A stretch of 64,000 nucleotides of DNA from UBA11524 sp964542315 (GTDB lineage Bacteria > Bacillota > Clostridia > Christensenellales > Aristaeellaceae). The DNA lies in the NCBI GenBank assembly GCA_964542315.1, contig CAZIUA010000002.1, forward strand, positions 1-64,000, in the 5' to 3' direction. A program made the position numbers and the translations under genes. Positions 1-8,536 of the stretch are shown in pieces; the first letter of the stretch is position 1, and each line of letters opens with the position of its first letter. Below the pieces are notes generated by a model that did no database searches, was not told the origin of the DNA, and saw nothing but the letters and a program-made list of their open reading frames with translations.

Positions 1-255
1 CAAACTATGCCGATCTTTTCCCAAGGAATTAAATCCCTTAGTGAGACACCCTTTATGGGCGCTTTTATGTCCTGATCTTTTTTATGAGTGGAATGGAGAT
101 TGTCATTCTGAGTTCCTTTGCTGTGTTCTCCGCGTTATTGTACCATGATGTTGCCCGATGATTTTCCGCACGCTGGCAAGGCCGATCCTTTGCAGCTTGA
201 CACCCCGTGGGACAGCCCTGCGCCGTCCCGCTTTGCGTGCTGAAAGCAGGATCCG

Positions 256-1794
256 TCATGCGCCGCGATACCGGAAGGCCGTGAAATCCGCCTGTGCGCC
301 CTGTCCGCTGACGAAGCAGCCCACATACGCCCCGACGAAGCCGCCGGACGTTTCGCTGCCCAGGAATCCGCCGTCCGCCGTGGCCACGGGCTGGCCATCC
401 ACCAGCAGAGTGTGCACCTGCCCCTGCGCGGCGATGCCTACCGTGCAGCTTTCGCCCGTGAAGGCCGCCTCCCAGAGAATGTCCGTGATGCGCGGATGCT
501 CCACCGGTTGCGGGTTGGTGTAATCCGGTTTGCCGCACTTTTCGCAGCGGACGGCGCGCACGGTGCAGCCTTCTTCCGTCCGGCAAATGCTGACGCGCAG
601 GTGGTTGAAGCCATTCTGAAGCAGCATCAGTCCGGCCTCGCCAACGCCGTTCAGGCGAACAGTGACCTCGCTGGTGAAGGACATGTGCTGCTGGCGGCGC
701 GCATAGAAGCCCGGACAGCCGTTGGGGACGGCCATGCGCGGCAATGCTTCCGGGATAAGCCAGTCCGCCGATGCGCGCAGGGACAGCGCATCCGCCGCGA
801 CCCGGACGGAGGCTTCGTCCGGCGTGCCGAGGGTGTTCCAGCACAGGGCGGTGAAGGCATCCTCGTCCGGCTGATCAAAGGAGCAGGGCGGCAGGTCCGG
901 CGCAGGGTACGTCCACTCCACGCGGCCCGTGCCGGGGCTGACCACAGGCCATTCGCCCGACCAGTCCACCGGCGTGATGAAGGTCTCCCGGCCCAGATTC
1001 TTGTGATAGCCGCCATAAATGCGGGAGGCCAGCGCCACCATGTACCATGAGCCGTCCGCCAGCTGCACCAGATCACCATGACCCACATTGGCGATGGGAT
1101 AGTCCAGCCCCAAATGGCGGTGGGTGAGGATGGGGTTCCCGGCATAGCCCTCATAGGGGCCGAGGAGATCGCGGCTTCGGGCGATGGTCACGGCATGGAA
1201 GTCCTCCGTGCCGCCCTCGGCGATCATCAGGTAATACCAGCCGTCCTTCTTGTACATATGGGGCGCTTCGGGCGCCCAGGCGTTGCACAGCGCACCGCCC
1301 CAGGCATAGACGCGCTCGATCACAGTATCCGTCGTCAGGTCGAGCCGCCCCACCCATACGCCGGGCTTCTGCTCCGCCCAGTCGGTGGTGCCCATCATGT
1401 AGACGCTGCCATCGTCATCCCAGAAGATGGTGGGGTCGATACCGGGCGCCTTGCGGATGTAATGAGGCTCCGACCAGGGGCCGGCAGGATCCTCCGCGGT
1501 GACGTAGAAATTCCCCCCGTGGCTGACATTCGTCGTGACCATATAGAACAGCCCGTCATGATGGCGGATGGTCGGGGCATAGATGCCGCCGGAGATATAC
1601 TGCCAGTCCAGCTGGAGCTGGGAGGGGCGTGTCAGGCAGTGGCCGATCTGCTCCCAGTGAACAAGGTCGCGGCTGTGGAAGACCGGTACGCCCGGATAGT
1701 AGGAAAAGCTGGATGTGACGAGGTAGAAATCCTCCCCCACACGGCAGATGGAGGGGTCGGGATAGAATCCGGGCAGGATGGGATTGTGCAGCAT
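256..1794 (-). CDS. GH43 family glycosidase (beta-xylosidase / alpha-arabinofuranosidase type)
   Basis: 512 aa, no signal peptide, so probably a cytoplasmic enzyme trimming imported xylo- or arabino-oligosaccharides. The N-terminal five-bladed propeller domain shows the three GH43 acidic residues: Asp13 in FYPDPS (general base), Asp120 in GIDPT (pKa modulator) and Glu176 in PEAPHMYKK (general acid). From about residue 330 a second beta-sandwich domain follows, like the GH43 C-terminal domain of xylosidases. The ATG at 1794 has GGAGAG upstream. Length and domain order match XynB-type beta-xylosidases, but the split between xylosidase and arabinofuranosidase cannot be read from sequence. It stands alone, divergent from the SH3 gene at 1997. 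Confidence 0.88.
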   Translation of the reverse strand: MLHNPILPGFYPDPSICRVGEDFYLVTSSFSYYPGVPVFHSRDLVHWEQIGHCLTRPSQLQLDWQYISGGIYAPTIRHHDGLFYMVTTNVSHGGNFYVTAEDPAGPWSEPHYIRKAPGIDPTIFWDDDGSVYMMGTTDWAEQKPGVWVGRLDLTTDTVIERVYAWGGALCNAWAPEAPHMYKKDGWYYLMIAEGGTEDFHAVTIARSRDLLGPYEGYAGNPILTHRHLGLDYPIANVGHGDLVQLADGSWYMVALASRIYGGYHKNLGRETFITPVDWSGEWPVVSPGTGRVEWTYPAPDLPPCSFDQPDEDAFTALCWNTLGTPDEASVRVAADALSLRASADWLIPEALPRMAVPNGCPGFYARRQQHMSFTSEVTVRLNGVGEAGLMLLQNGFNHLRVSICRTEEGCTVRAVRCEKCGKPDYTNPQPVEHPRITDILWEAAFTGESCTVGIAAQGQVHTLLVDGQPVATADGGFLGSETSGGFVGAYVGCFVSGQGAQADFTAFRYRGA

Positions 1795-1996
1795 ATTCTT
1801 TCTCTCCTTGCGGACGGTTTTTCTTCATTATAGCACATCCTGCACCGGCATGCATCCCCCAATTTGGCCGGCATAGCCCCTGCACCGGGCGCATAGGATG
1901 TACGGGGCGGTTGGGAAACTTTCACCGCGCATGCAGGATTTTCCCCTGCCGATCCGTTATATAGATGAAACGCAAACGAAAGGAGCTTCCTTGACG

Positions 1997-2839
1997 ATGA
2001 AACGCTTTTTTGCCCTGCTGCTGAGCCTGATGCTCATGCTCGCGCTCGTTCCGTCCGCCCTGGCGGAAGGGGAAGGCTGGTATATCGTGGACAGCACCTC
2101 CCCCAATGGGTATTGCTATCTGTATTCCGCCGCCAGCGACCGCTCCGAAAAGAGCAGCAATCTCGGCCGGTATGACAATGGCGACCCGATCTACGTCCTG
2201 AGCTACCGCGGCGGACAGGACGGCAGCTTCAACTACTGCCGCGTCCGCACCACCGACGGGAAGATCGGTTACATGCACGATTACGCCCTCACCCGCTACA
2301 CCGGCCTTTCCTCCACCCAGGATACCGGCGCAGGCTGGTACATGGTCAGCAGCACCTCGCCCAACGGGTATTGCTATCTGTATTCCGCCGCCAGCGACCG
2401 CTCCGAAAAGAGCTATAACAAGGGCCGCCACAACAACGGCGAAATGGTCTATGTGCTGGACTACTACGGCGGGCAGGACGGCAAGTACAACTACTGCTAT
2501 GTCCGCACGGAAAGTGGCGAGACCGGCTACATGCATGATTACGCCCTCACCCGCACCGCCGATGTGTCCTTCGCCAGCACCGGCGAAGGCTGGTACAGGG
2601 TCTGCAGCTTCTCCCCGGACGGCTATTGCTATCTGTACTCCGCCGCCAGCGACCGCTCAGAACTGAGCTGGAATCTGGGCCGTCACGACAATGGCGAACT
2701 GGTCTACGTCCTGGAATACTACGGCGGGCAGGACGGCAGCTATAACTACTGCCGCGTCCGCACGCTGGATGGCGAGATCGGCTACATGCACGATTACGCG
2801 CTGATGGACTATCAGACCTACCTCAAGCAGTTCTATTGA
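1997..2839 (+). CDS. Secreted protein with three SH3-like repeats
   Basis: 280 aa. A clear signal peptide (MKRFFALLLSLMLMLALVPS, cleavage near ALA-EG) is followed by three nearly identical repeats of about 85 residues, each starting GWY, carrying a GYCYLYSAASDRSE segment and ending IGYMHDYAL. This is the pattern of bacterial SH3 repeats, which usually bind cell wall or act as spacers. No catalytic domain is present. AGGAG at 1981 serves the ATG at 1997; a TTG six bases upstream is an alternative start. The stop lies 23 bp before the next secreted protein, so the two are probably co-transcribed. High repeat identity suggests recent internal duplication. Exact function unknown. Confidence 0.75.
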   Translation: MKRFFALLLSLMLMLALVPSALAEGEGWYIVDSTSPNGYCYLYSAASDRSEKSSNLGRYDNGDPIYVLSYRGGQDGSFNYCRVRTTDGKIGYMHDYALTRYTGLSSTQDTGAGWYMVSSTSPNGYCYLYSAASDRSEKSYNKGRHNNGEMVYVLDYYGGQDGKYNYCYVRTESGETGYMHDYALTRTADVSFASTGEGWYRVCSFSPDGYCYLYSAASDRSELSWNLGRHDNGELVYVLEYYGGQDGSYNYCRVRTLDGEIGYMHDYALMDYQTYLKQFY

Positions 2840-2862
2840 TCCGGAAAGGCGGAAGACCAAAG

Positions 2863-3846
2863 ATGAAAGTACCGAAGATCCTGCTCTGTCTTGCCTTGCT
2901 CCTCCTGCTGAGTGTCCCTGCGCTGGCGGAGGAGGACCAGCCCCAGCCCTACACGGGAGATATGGTGGGAACATGGGGCTTTGCCGACGGCTTCTACACG
3001 CCCTATCCGGATGACCTTGTTGTCAGCAGCACACCGACCCGCACGCCCCTTGTGCTGACCGCCGTGCGCGGTGATTTCGCTCCCGACCAGACCTTCGCGG
3101 TGTATGAAAGCCCGCGCGGAGAGGAACTGCGTCGCGCCGGGAACGGCAAGGCAAAGGTGTCCACCAACGGGGAGATCATCGTCTATGGGCATTGGATGGG
3201 GACATTGTTAGTGGAATACGAGATCAGCGCGGACAGGCACCGCATCGGCTGGATCGAAGCAGAAATGGCCGACGTGCCCGATCTGGACTACACCGATGCG
3301 AACAGTCTCTGTCTCTGCCCCTGCGGCGTGGTGACAGCCTCCGTGGCCCTGACGGACGATCCCCTGTACAGCCAGGAGAGCATCGCGGTCATGTCCGGCG
3401 GCACCAGCGTGCATGTGCTGGGACAGTTGGACGACTGGCTGTTGGTGGAGGGCTTCATCGGCGACGATGTGCGCATGGGGTTCGTCCCGGTGAGCGCAGT
3501 GGACATGCAGGCCGGCTATACAGCTGACGTGCGCTATAGCATCGACCACGCCGGAGCATTCACCGAGGCGGACATCCGTGCCGCCATGGACGCGGTGTGT
3601 GCCTGTTTCCGGGCGGACTGGGCCGGCAGCGCGCTGAAGGTGCTCCGCTATGTGAACGCGGACAATACCGCCCCCAACCGCTGGTTGGCAGAGGAGGGCG
3701 TGGAGAGCATCCTGCTTTACGCCGACCTGAGCAGCATGGAGTTGTGGGACTTCGAGATTGCCGGACGTCTCGCGAAGGACTACCAGTTCGTCCTCCAGCG
3801 TGACCAGGACGGCAAATGGGTTGTCAGCAACTGGGGGTACACCTGA
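2863..3846 (+). CDS. Secreted SH3-like domain protein
   Basis: 327 aa with a signal peptide (MKVPKILLCLALLLLLSVPA, cleavage after ALA). The middle carries one or two SH3-like segments (FAVYESPRGEELRR; ASVALTDDPLYSQES ... VSAVDMQAGY), and the C-terminal third (from about ADIRAAMDAVCACFRADW) is a separate domain that I do not recognise. The ATG at 2863 follows GGCGGAAG. It lies directly downstream of the triple-SH3 protein and probably shares its transcript; the bidirectional terminator at 3900 ends it. Likely an envelope-associated protein; no enzyme motif seen. Confidence 0.7.
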   Translation: MKVPKILLCLALLLLLSVPALAEEDQPQPYTGDMVGTWGFADGFYTPYPDDLVVSSTPTRTPLVLTAVRGDFAPDQTFAVYESPRGEELRRAGNGKAKVSTNGEIIVYGHWMGTLLVEYEISADRHRIGWIEAEMADVPDLDYTDANSLCLCPCGVVTASVALTDDPLYSQESIAVMSGGTSVHVLGQLDDWLLVEGFIGDDVRMGFVPVSAVDMQAGYTADVRYSIDHAGAFTEADIRAAMDAVCACFRADWAGSALKVLRYVNADNTAPNRWLAEEGVESILLYADLSSMELWDFEIAGRLAKDYQFVLQRDQDGKWVVSNWGYT

Positions 3847-3899
3847 TCCGCCGCACGAAACACCCCATTCGTCAGTCCGTTAAATCATACAGACGCAAA

Positions 3900-3943
3900 C
3901 ATCCCCCGGCAGCCGTTTTTTTCACGGCCCGGGGGATGCTTTT
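3900..3943. terminator. Bidirectional intrinsic terminator
   Basis: ATCCCCCGG pairs with CCGGGGGAT, with an inner CCGT/ACGG stem and T-rich sequence on both sides. It sits between the convergent SH3 gene and lacZ and can serve both. Confidence 0.8.
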
Positions 3944-3949
3944 ATTTGA

Positions 3950-6900
3950 TTACAGTGCCTTCATGGTGAAGGTGAAGGAATAGGGCTTCTCCGCCGGATA
4001 GCAGTACTTCGGCAGCACGGGAGCACCCCAGCTGTCGTCACCGCCGACGCCCATGCGGAACATGGCCACATCCAGCACCGTGCGCACAGAGCCCATCAGG
4101 TCGCCGGGATGGTACGCACCCTGCAGCTCCTCCACCGTCCAGGGCAGGCAGGAGACCTCCAGGTTTTCGCCGGTGATGAGCAGGCCGTGATGATCCGCAC
4201 CGGTCACGGAGAAGGACTGCACGCCGCTGCGGCTGCCGGACTCCTGCGGCTTGCAGTAGGGCGTCATGCCATCCGCCGTCTTGTAGGAATGCCAGCCCAG
4301 ATACGCGCCGTCACGGCGGTCCACATAGTTCTCCTCCGGGCCATAGCCGTAGTAGTTGACCGTGTCCAGACGGGGATCCAGCTGGAAGGACAGACCCAGC
4401 GCAGGCATGTCCGGCAGATCCTTCACGCCCGGCCAGTTGACCGTCACGTCTATCTCGTCGTTGCGGCGGATGGTGTAGACCACCGTCATCTCGAAATCCT
4501 TGATGACATCGCTGGTGTAGGCATAGGTCAGGGTGGTCACGCCGTTTTCATCGGTCTCGTCCTTAACCCAGTGCTGCCAGCAATAGCGGCTGATCAGGTG
4601 ATAGATGCCCTGACGCACAGCATTGTGGTTGCCGCGGTCGTTATCCGTATCCGCGCGGAAGAGGGAGAGCTGAGGCGTCCGCAGGAGCGTTTCATGTCCC
4701 GCCTTATCCCGGAAGGAGATCAGGCCGTTGCTCTTGCCAAACATCACGCCCAGGCCATTGCCGCGCACGCCGATATTGCTGTCGCCGCGGATGATCGTCG
4801 CCGCTTCCGTCGGCTCCTGCGCGCAGGTCAGCTCGCCATAGACGCACTGGTCATGGCTGAGCACTGTGCCGGCCGGCAGGATGCCCTGATCCTCGCTCAG
4901 CACGAGGTAGCAGGTCAGCACCACCTGACCCTCCGCAGGCAGCTTGCCATAGGGCAGGTTCACATGCTTGGATTCACCCGCCGCGATCTCCGGCAGGAGG
5001 ATCTCGCCTGCGCGCACGGGCTTCATATCGCATTCCACCGTCCACCGCAGGAGGTAGCCGTTCAGCGGCGCGAAGAGCTTGCGGTTCCACACGGTCACGC
5101 CGGTCTTGCCGACCTTGAGGAACACATCGCGGAAGAGGTAGCGCACTTCCTGGCACTTGGGCGAGGGCGTGCGGTCCCCCAGGATGATGCCGTTGGCATT
5201 GAACTGCCATGCGGTGGGGCGGTCGCCGAAATCGCCGCCGAAGGCCATGCGGTCCTGCCCGTTGGGACCCTTGACGCGGATCGTCTGATCCACATAGTCC
5301 CAGATGAAGCCGCCCTGATACATGGGGTACTTGTCTTCCAGCGCGGTATACTCATTCATGCCGCCACAGGAATTGCCCATGGCATGGGTGTATTCGCAGT
5401 TGATGAAGGGACGATCCGGATCGCCCTTGAGGTACTTCTCGATATCCGCCGCCTTGGTGTACATATGGGAGAGCATATCGGAGGTGTGCAGATAGCGCTT
5501 ATCATGCACGCAGCCCTCATAATGCACCAGACGGGTGGGATCGGTCTTGCGGAAGTATTCGCTCAGGTCGAAGAGGTTGCAGCCGCCCCAGCTCTCATTG
5601 CCGCAGCTCCAGATGAGGATGCAGGCATGGTTCTTGTCGCGCTCCAGCATGGACTGGCCGCGATGGATGACCACATCATGCCATTCAGGCTTATCACCGG
5701 GGACGACCCAGTCGTGCCAGGGCGACCAGGAGCCGTGGCTCTCGATATTCGTTTCGTCGATGACATACAGGCCGTATTCATCGCACAGGCGGTAGAACTC
5801 CGTCGTGTTGGGGTAATGGCAGGTGCGCACCGCGTTGACGTTCATGCTCTTCATCTGGCGGATGTCCTGCAGGATCAGCTCGCGGGTCATGACGCGGCCG
5901 TGATCGCAGTCGAACTCGTGGCGGTTCACACCATGGAAGACCAGGCGCTTGCCGTTCAGGCACATGATCTTGTCGATCATCTCGAACTGGCGGAAGCCCA
6001 CCATCGTCCGGCTGACCTCGGTGACGCGTCCCTGCTCATTGGTCAGGGTGACGGTGAGGGGATAGAGGGTCGGCGCCTCGGCGTTCCACAGCTTCACATC
6101 CGGGATGACGCTCTCGAACTGGAGCTGCGTCTGGCCGTACACGGGCTTGGTCTCCTCATACAGGACATGACCTTCCCGGTCGGACAGGGTCACACGGGCC
6201 TGACCGCCGCGCCCCGTCAGCGTCAGCAGCGCATCCAGATGCGCCACGGTGTAATTCTCCGTCAAGGGCGTGCGGACACGGATATCCGCCAGATGGCTTT
6301 CCGGCCAGAAGAGCAGGCTGACGCTGCGGTGGATGCCGGAGAAGCGCCAGAAGTCCTGATCCTCGATCCAGGAGCCGGTGCAGCGCTTGAACACACGCAG
6401 CACCAGACGGTTTTCGCCCACACGCGCGCAATGGCTCACATCGAAGCTGTGGGAGGTGAAAGAATCCTCCGCATAGCCGATCTCGTGGCCGTTCATATAC
6501 ACCAGCACGGCAGCCTCCACGCCGCCCAGATGCAGGATGATGCGGTTCTGCAGATCCTTCAGGCTCAGGTGGAAGGTCTTCACGCAGGTGACGGTGGGAT
6601 TATACTCACTGCTGATCTCCGGGGCCTTCATATCCTCATGGCCGTCCCAGGGATACTCCGTATTGACGTAATGCGGCGGATCCCATTCCGGGTTGATCAG
6701 CTGGAACTCGCAGGGAACCGTGATCTCCTTCAGGCCGCCATCCATGATGGAGCCGGTCAGCAGCGCCGCGGGGGCGGAGGAAGGATTCATGGCGAAATGC
6801 GCCTTCCACTTGCCATCCAGGGAACGGACCAGGCTGGAATGCCCTGCCGCCATCTCCTGATGGGACGCGAAAAACTCATGGTCGGACACAACGGGCATTT

Positions 6901-6982
6901 CACCCACGCTGAACACACGGGGATCGGCCAGCCACGCAGCCACGGCAGGCTGAGTGCTGCGATCAGAACGGATGTTGCTCAT
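3950..6982 (-). CDS. lacZ: Beta-galactosidase, GH2 (LacZ type)
   Basis: 1010 aa, cytoplasmic, hydrolyses lactose and beta-galactosides. Order: jelly-roll sugar-binding domain, Ig-like domain, TIM barrel, second Ig-like domain, C-terminal small-chain domain, as in E. coli LacZ (1024 aa). Landmarks are GVNRHEFDCDHGRVM, the acid/base Glu in WSCGNESWGG and the nucleophile Glu in INCEYTHAMGNS. The ATG at 6982 is preferred to the one at 7009 because GAGGAG lies 9 nt before it. A promoter with TATAAT (complement 7044-7049) and TGGACA (7068-7073) lies upstream, divergent from the pheST leader. No permease or local repressor is next to it. Confidence 0.95.
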   Translation of the reverse strand: MSNIRSDRSTQPAVAAWLADPRVFSVGEMPVVSDHEFFASHQEMAAGHSSLVRSLDGKWKAHFAMNPSSAPAALLTGSIMDGGLKEITVPCEFQLINPEWDPPHYVNTEYPWDGHEDMKAPEISSEYNPTVTCVKTFHLSLKDLQNRIILHLGGVEAAVLVYMNGHEIGYAEDSFTSHSFDVSHCARVGENRLVLRVFKRCTGSWIEDQDFWRFSGIHRSVSLLFWPESHLADIRVRTPLTENYTVAHLDALLTLTGRGGQARVTLSDREGHVLYEETKPVYGQTQLQFESVIPDVKLWNAEAPTLYPLTVTLTNEQGRVTEVSRTMVGFRQFEMIDKIMCLNGKRLVFHGVNRHEFDCDHGRVMTRELILQDIRQMKSMNVNAVRTCHYPNTTEFYRLCDEYGLYVIDETNIESHGSWSPWHDWVVPGDKPEWHDVVIHRGQSMLERDKNHACILIWSCGNESWGGCNLFDLSEYFRKTDPTRLVHYEGCVHDKRYLHTSDMLSHMYTKAADIEKYLKGDPDRPFINCEYTHAMGNSCGGMNEYTALEDKYPMYQGGFIWDYVDQTIRVKGPNGQDRMAFGGDFGDRPTAWQFNANGIILGDRTPSPKCQEVRYLFRDVFLKVGKTGVTVWNRKLFAPLNGYLLRWTVECDMKPVRAGEILLPEIAAGESKHVNLPYGKLPAEGQVVLTCYLVLSEDQGILPAGTVLSHDQCVYGELTCAQEPTEAATIIRGDSNIGVRGNGLGVMFGKSNGLISFRDKAGHETLLRTPQLSLFRADTDNDRGNHNAVRQGIYHLISRYCWQHWVKDETDENGVTTLTYAYTSDVIKDFEMTVVYTIRRNDEIDVTVNWPGVKDLPDMPALGLSFQLDPRLDTVNYYGYGPEENYVDRRDGAYLGWHSYKTADGMTPYCKPQESGSRSGVQSFSVTGADHHGLLITGENLEVSCLPWTVEELQGAYHPGDLMGSVRTVLDVAMFRMGVGGDDSWGAPVLPKYCYPAEKPYSFTFTMKAL

Positions 6983-7043
6983 AACGGGCAGCTCCTCTCT
7001 CTTATGCATCGATATTCATGATATGGACAGATCCACTTCTTTT

Positions 7044-7073
7044 ATTATACCCCATTCAGCCCCCTTTGTCCAT
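7044..7073 (-). promoter_or_regulatory. Putative lacZ promoter
   Basis: On the minus strand TGGACA (7068-7073) is followed after 18 nt by a perfect TATAAT (7044-7049), about 65 nt before the lacZ start. Confidence 0.55.
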
Positions 7074-7143
7074 ACAGCAATCCTGCATTTTCGTGCATTC
7101 GATGCGGCGGCACGAAAGCCAGCCGGGAAATCATCAAAGCATC

Positions 7144-7172
7144 TTGCATATTCTTGCGTTTCGTGCTAAAAT
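7144..7172 (+). promoter_or_regulatory. Putative pheST promoter
   Basis: TTGCAT (7144-7149), 17-bp spacer, TAAAAT (7167-7172), just upstream of the T-box leader and back to back with the lacZ promoter. Confidence 0.6.
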
Positions 7173-7195
7173 ACCAGCGTCTTGCATATCAAAAA

Positions 7196-7434
7196 TACGA
7201 TGACCGGGGCTTAGTAAGCATCCGCCCGACCCTCACAGAGAGCGTCCGTTGGCTGAAAGGACGCAGGGAGGCGGAAAGGCCGAATTTCACCCCGCGAGCT
7301 GCCCGGAAAGGGCCGTCCGCCGCGTTAAGGCTTCGAGTGACAGCGCCTTTTGAACGCTGTAATTTGAGTGGTACCGCGGAATCAACCGGTCACAAACCGT
7401 CCGTCTCATGCTTTTCATGAGGCGGATTTTTTGT
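7196..7434 (+). promoter_or_regulatory. T-box leader (Phe), with terminator
   Basis: About 240 nt between promoter and pheS. The diagnostic T-box stretch GAGTGGTACCGCGG is at 7366-7379. It is followed by a terminator hairpin (CCGTCTCATG with CATGAGGCGG) and T6 at 7398-7433. The stem I region holds AGAGAG (7238 onward), GGGAGGCGG and a candidate specifier TTC at 7286-7288, a Phe codon. By family knowledge, uncharged tRNA-Phe pairs with the specifier and the TGG of the T-box and lets transcription run into pheST. The specifier placement is inferred; the T-box motif and terminator are seen. Confidence 0.88.
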
Positions 7435-7463
7435 TTGCAGAGCAAAGTAAGGAGGAACCATCC

Positions 7464-8516
7464 ATGAACGAGAAGATCGCCGCATTGCAGCTTAGCTTCG
7501 AGGCAGAGCTTTCCCAGGTGACGGACATGGCCGCCCTGGAGAGCCTGCGTGTGAGCTATCTGGGCAAGAAGGGCAAGATGACCGAGCTGCTCAAGGGCAT
7601 GGGGAACATGTCCGTGGAGGAGCGCAAGACCATCGGCGCCCAGACCAATGAGCTGAAGAACCAGATCACCGTGGCGCTGGCGGAAAAGCTGGAGGCCATG
7701 AAGGCTGCCGAACTGCAGCAGGAGATCGAATCCCTGCCGGAGTTCGACGTGTCCATGCCCGCGAATATGGAGCGTGGCTCCTATCACCCCATCACCCTGG
7801 TGCAGCGCCAGTGCGAGCAGGTCTTCCGCACGATGGGCTTCCACCTGGAGGACTATGCTGAGATCGTCACGGACTACGAGTGCTTCGAGTCCCTGAACAT
7901 CCCCAAGTTCCACCCCGCCCGCGATATGCAGGATACCTACTATCTGGACAATGGCCAGCTGCTCAAGACGCAGACCTCTGCGGCGCAAAACGCCATCTAC
8001 CGCAAGTATCGCGATGAGCTCATCAACAACGGCGTGCCGATCAAGGCCGTTTTCCCCGGCCGCTGCTTCCGCAATGAGGCCACCGACGCCTGCCACGAGA
8101 ACACCTTCTTCCAGATGGAAGGCATGATGGTGGACAAGAACATCTCCATCTCCAACCTGATCTATTTCATGAAGACCATGCTCAGCGAGGTGTTCCGCAA
8201 GGACATCAAGGTGCGCCTGCGTCCGGGCTTCTTCCCCTTCGTTGAGCCGGGCTTCGAGCTGGATATCTCCTGCCTGATCTGCGGCGGCGAAGGCTGCCCG
8301 TCCTGCAAGCATTCCGGCTGGCTGGAGCTTTGCCCCTGCGGCATGATCCACCCTGAGGTGCTCAAGGCCGGCGGCATCGACCCCGAGGAGTACACCGGTT
8401 TCGCCTTCGGCCTGGGTCTGACCCGTCTGGCCATGATGCAGTATGGCGTGAAGGATATCCGCGACCTGAACAGCGGCAGCCTGGCGCGCCTGAGCCAGTT
8501 CACGGATGATGAATAA
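7464..8516 (+). CDS. pheS: Phenylalanyl-tRNA synthetase alpha subunit
   Basis: 350 aa, cytoplasmic, class II aminoacyl-tRNA synthetase that forms the alpha2beta2 enzyme with PheT. The N-terminal helical coiled-coil arm (about 1-85) is followed by the catalytic core, with motif 2 around FPGRCFRNEATDACHENTFFQMEG and motif 3 around GFAFGLGLTRLAMMQYGVKDIR. GGAGG at 7451 sets the ATG at 7464. Length is normal for the family. The stop is 20 bp before pheT, with its own GGAGGTGAG site. Expression is controlled by the Phe T-box directly upstream. Confidence 0.97.
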   Translation: MNEKIAALQLSFEAELSQVTDMAALESLRVSYLGKKGKMTELLKGMGNMSVEERKTIGAQTNELKNQITVALAEKLEAMKAAELQQEIESLPEFDVSMPANMERGSYHPITLVQRQCEQVFRTMGFHLEDYAEIVTDYECFESLNIPKFHPARDMQDTYYLDNGQLLKTQTSAAQNAIYRKYRDELINNGVPIKAVFPGRCFRNEATDACHENTFFQMEGMMVDKNISISNLIYFMKTMLSEVFRKDIKVRLRPGFFPFVEPGFELDISCLICGGEGCPSCKHSGWLELCPCGMIHPEVLKAGGIDPEEYTGFAFGLGLTRLAMMQYGVKDIRDLNSGSLARLSQFTDDE

Positions 8517-8536
8517 TTGATGGAGGTGAGCGCAAA

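Noticed and set aside
1997..2839. Regular repeats as a possible CRISPR or VNTR
   Set aside because: They are in-frame protein repeats of about 255 nt coding for SH3-like units.
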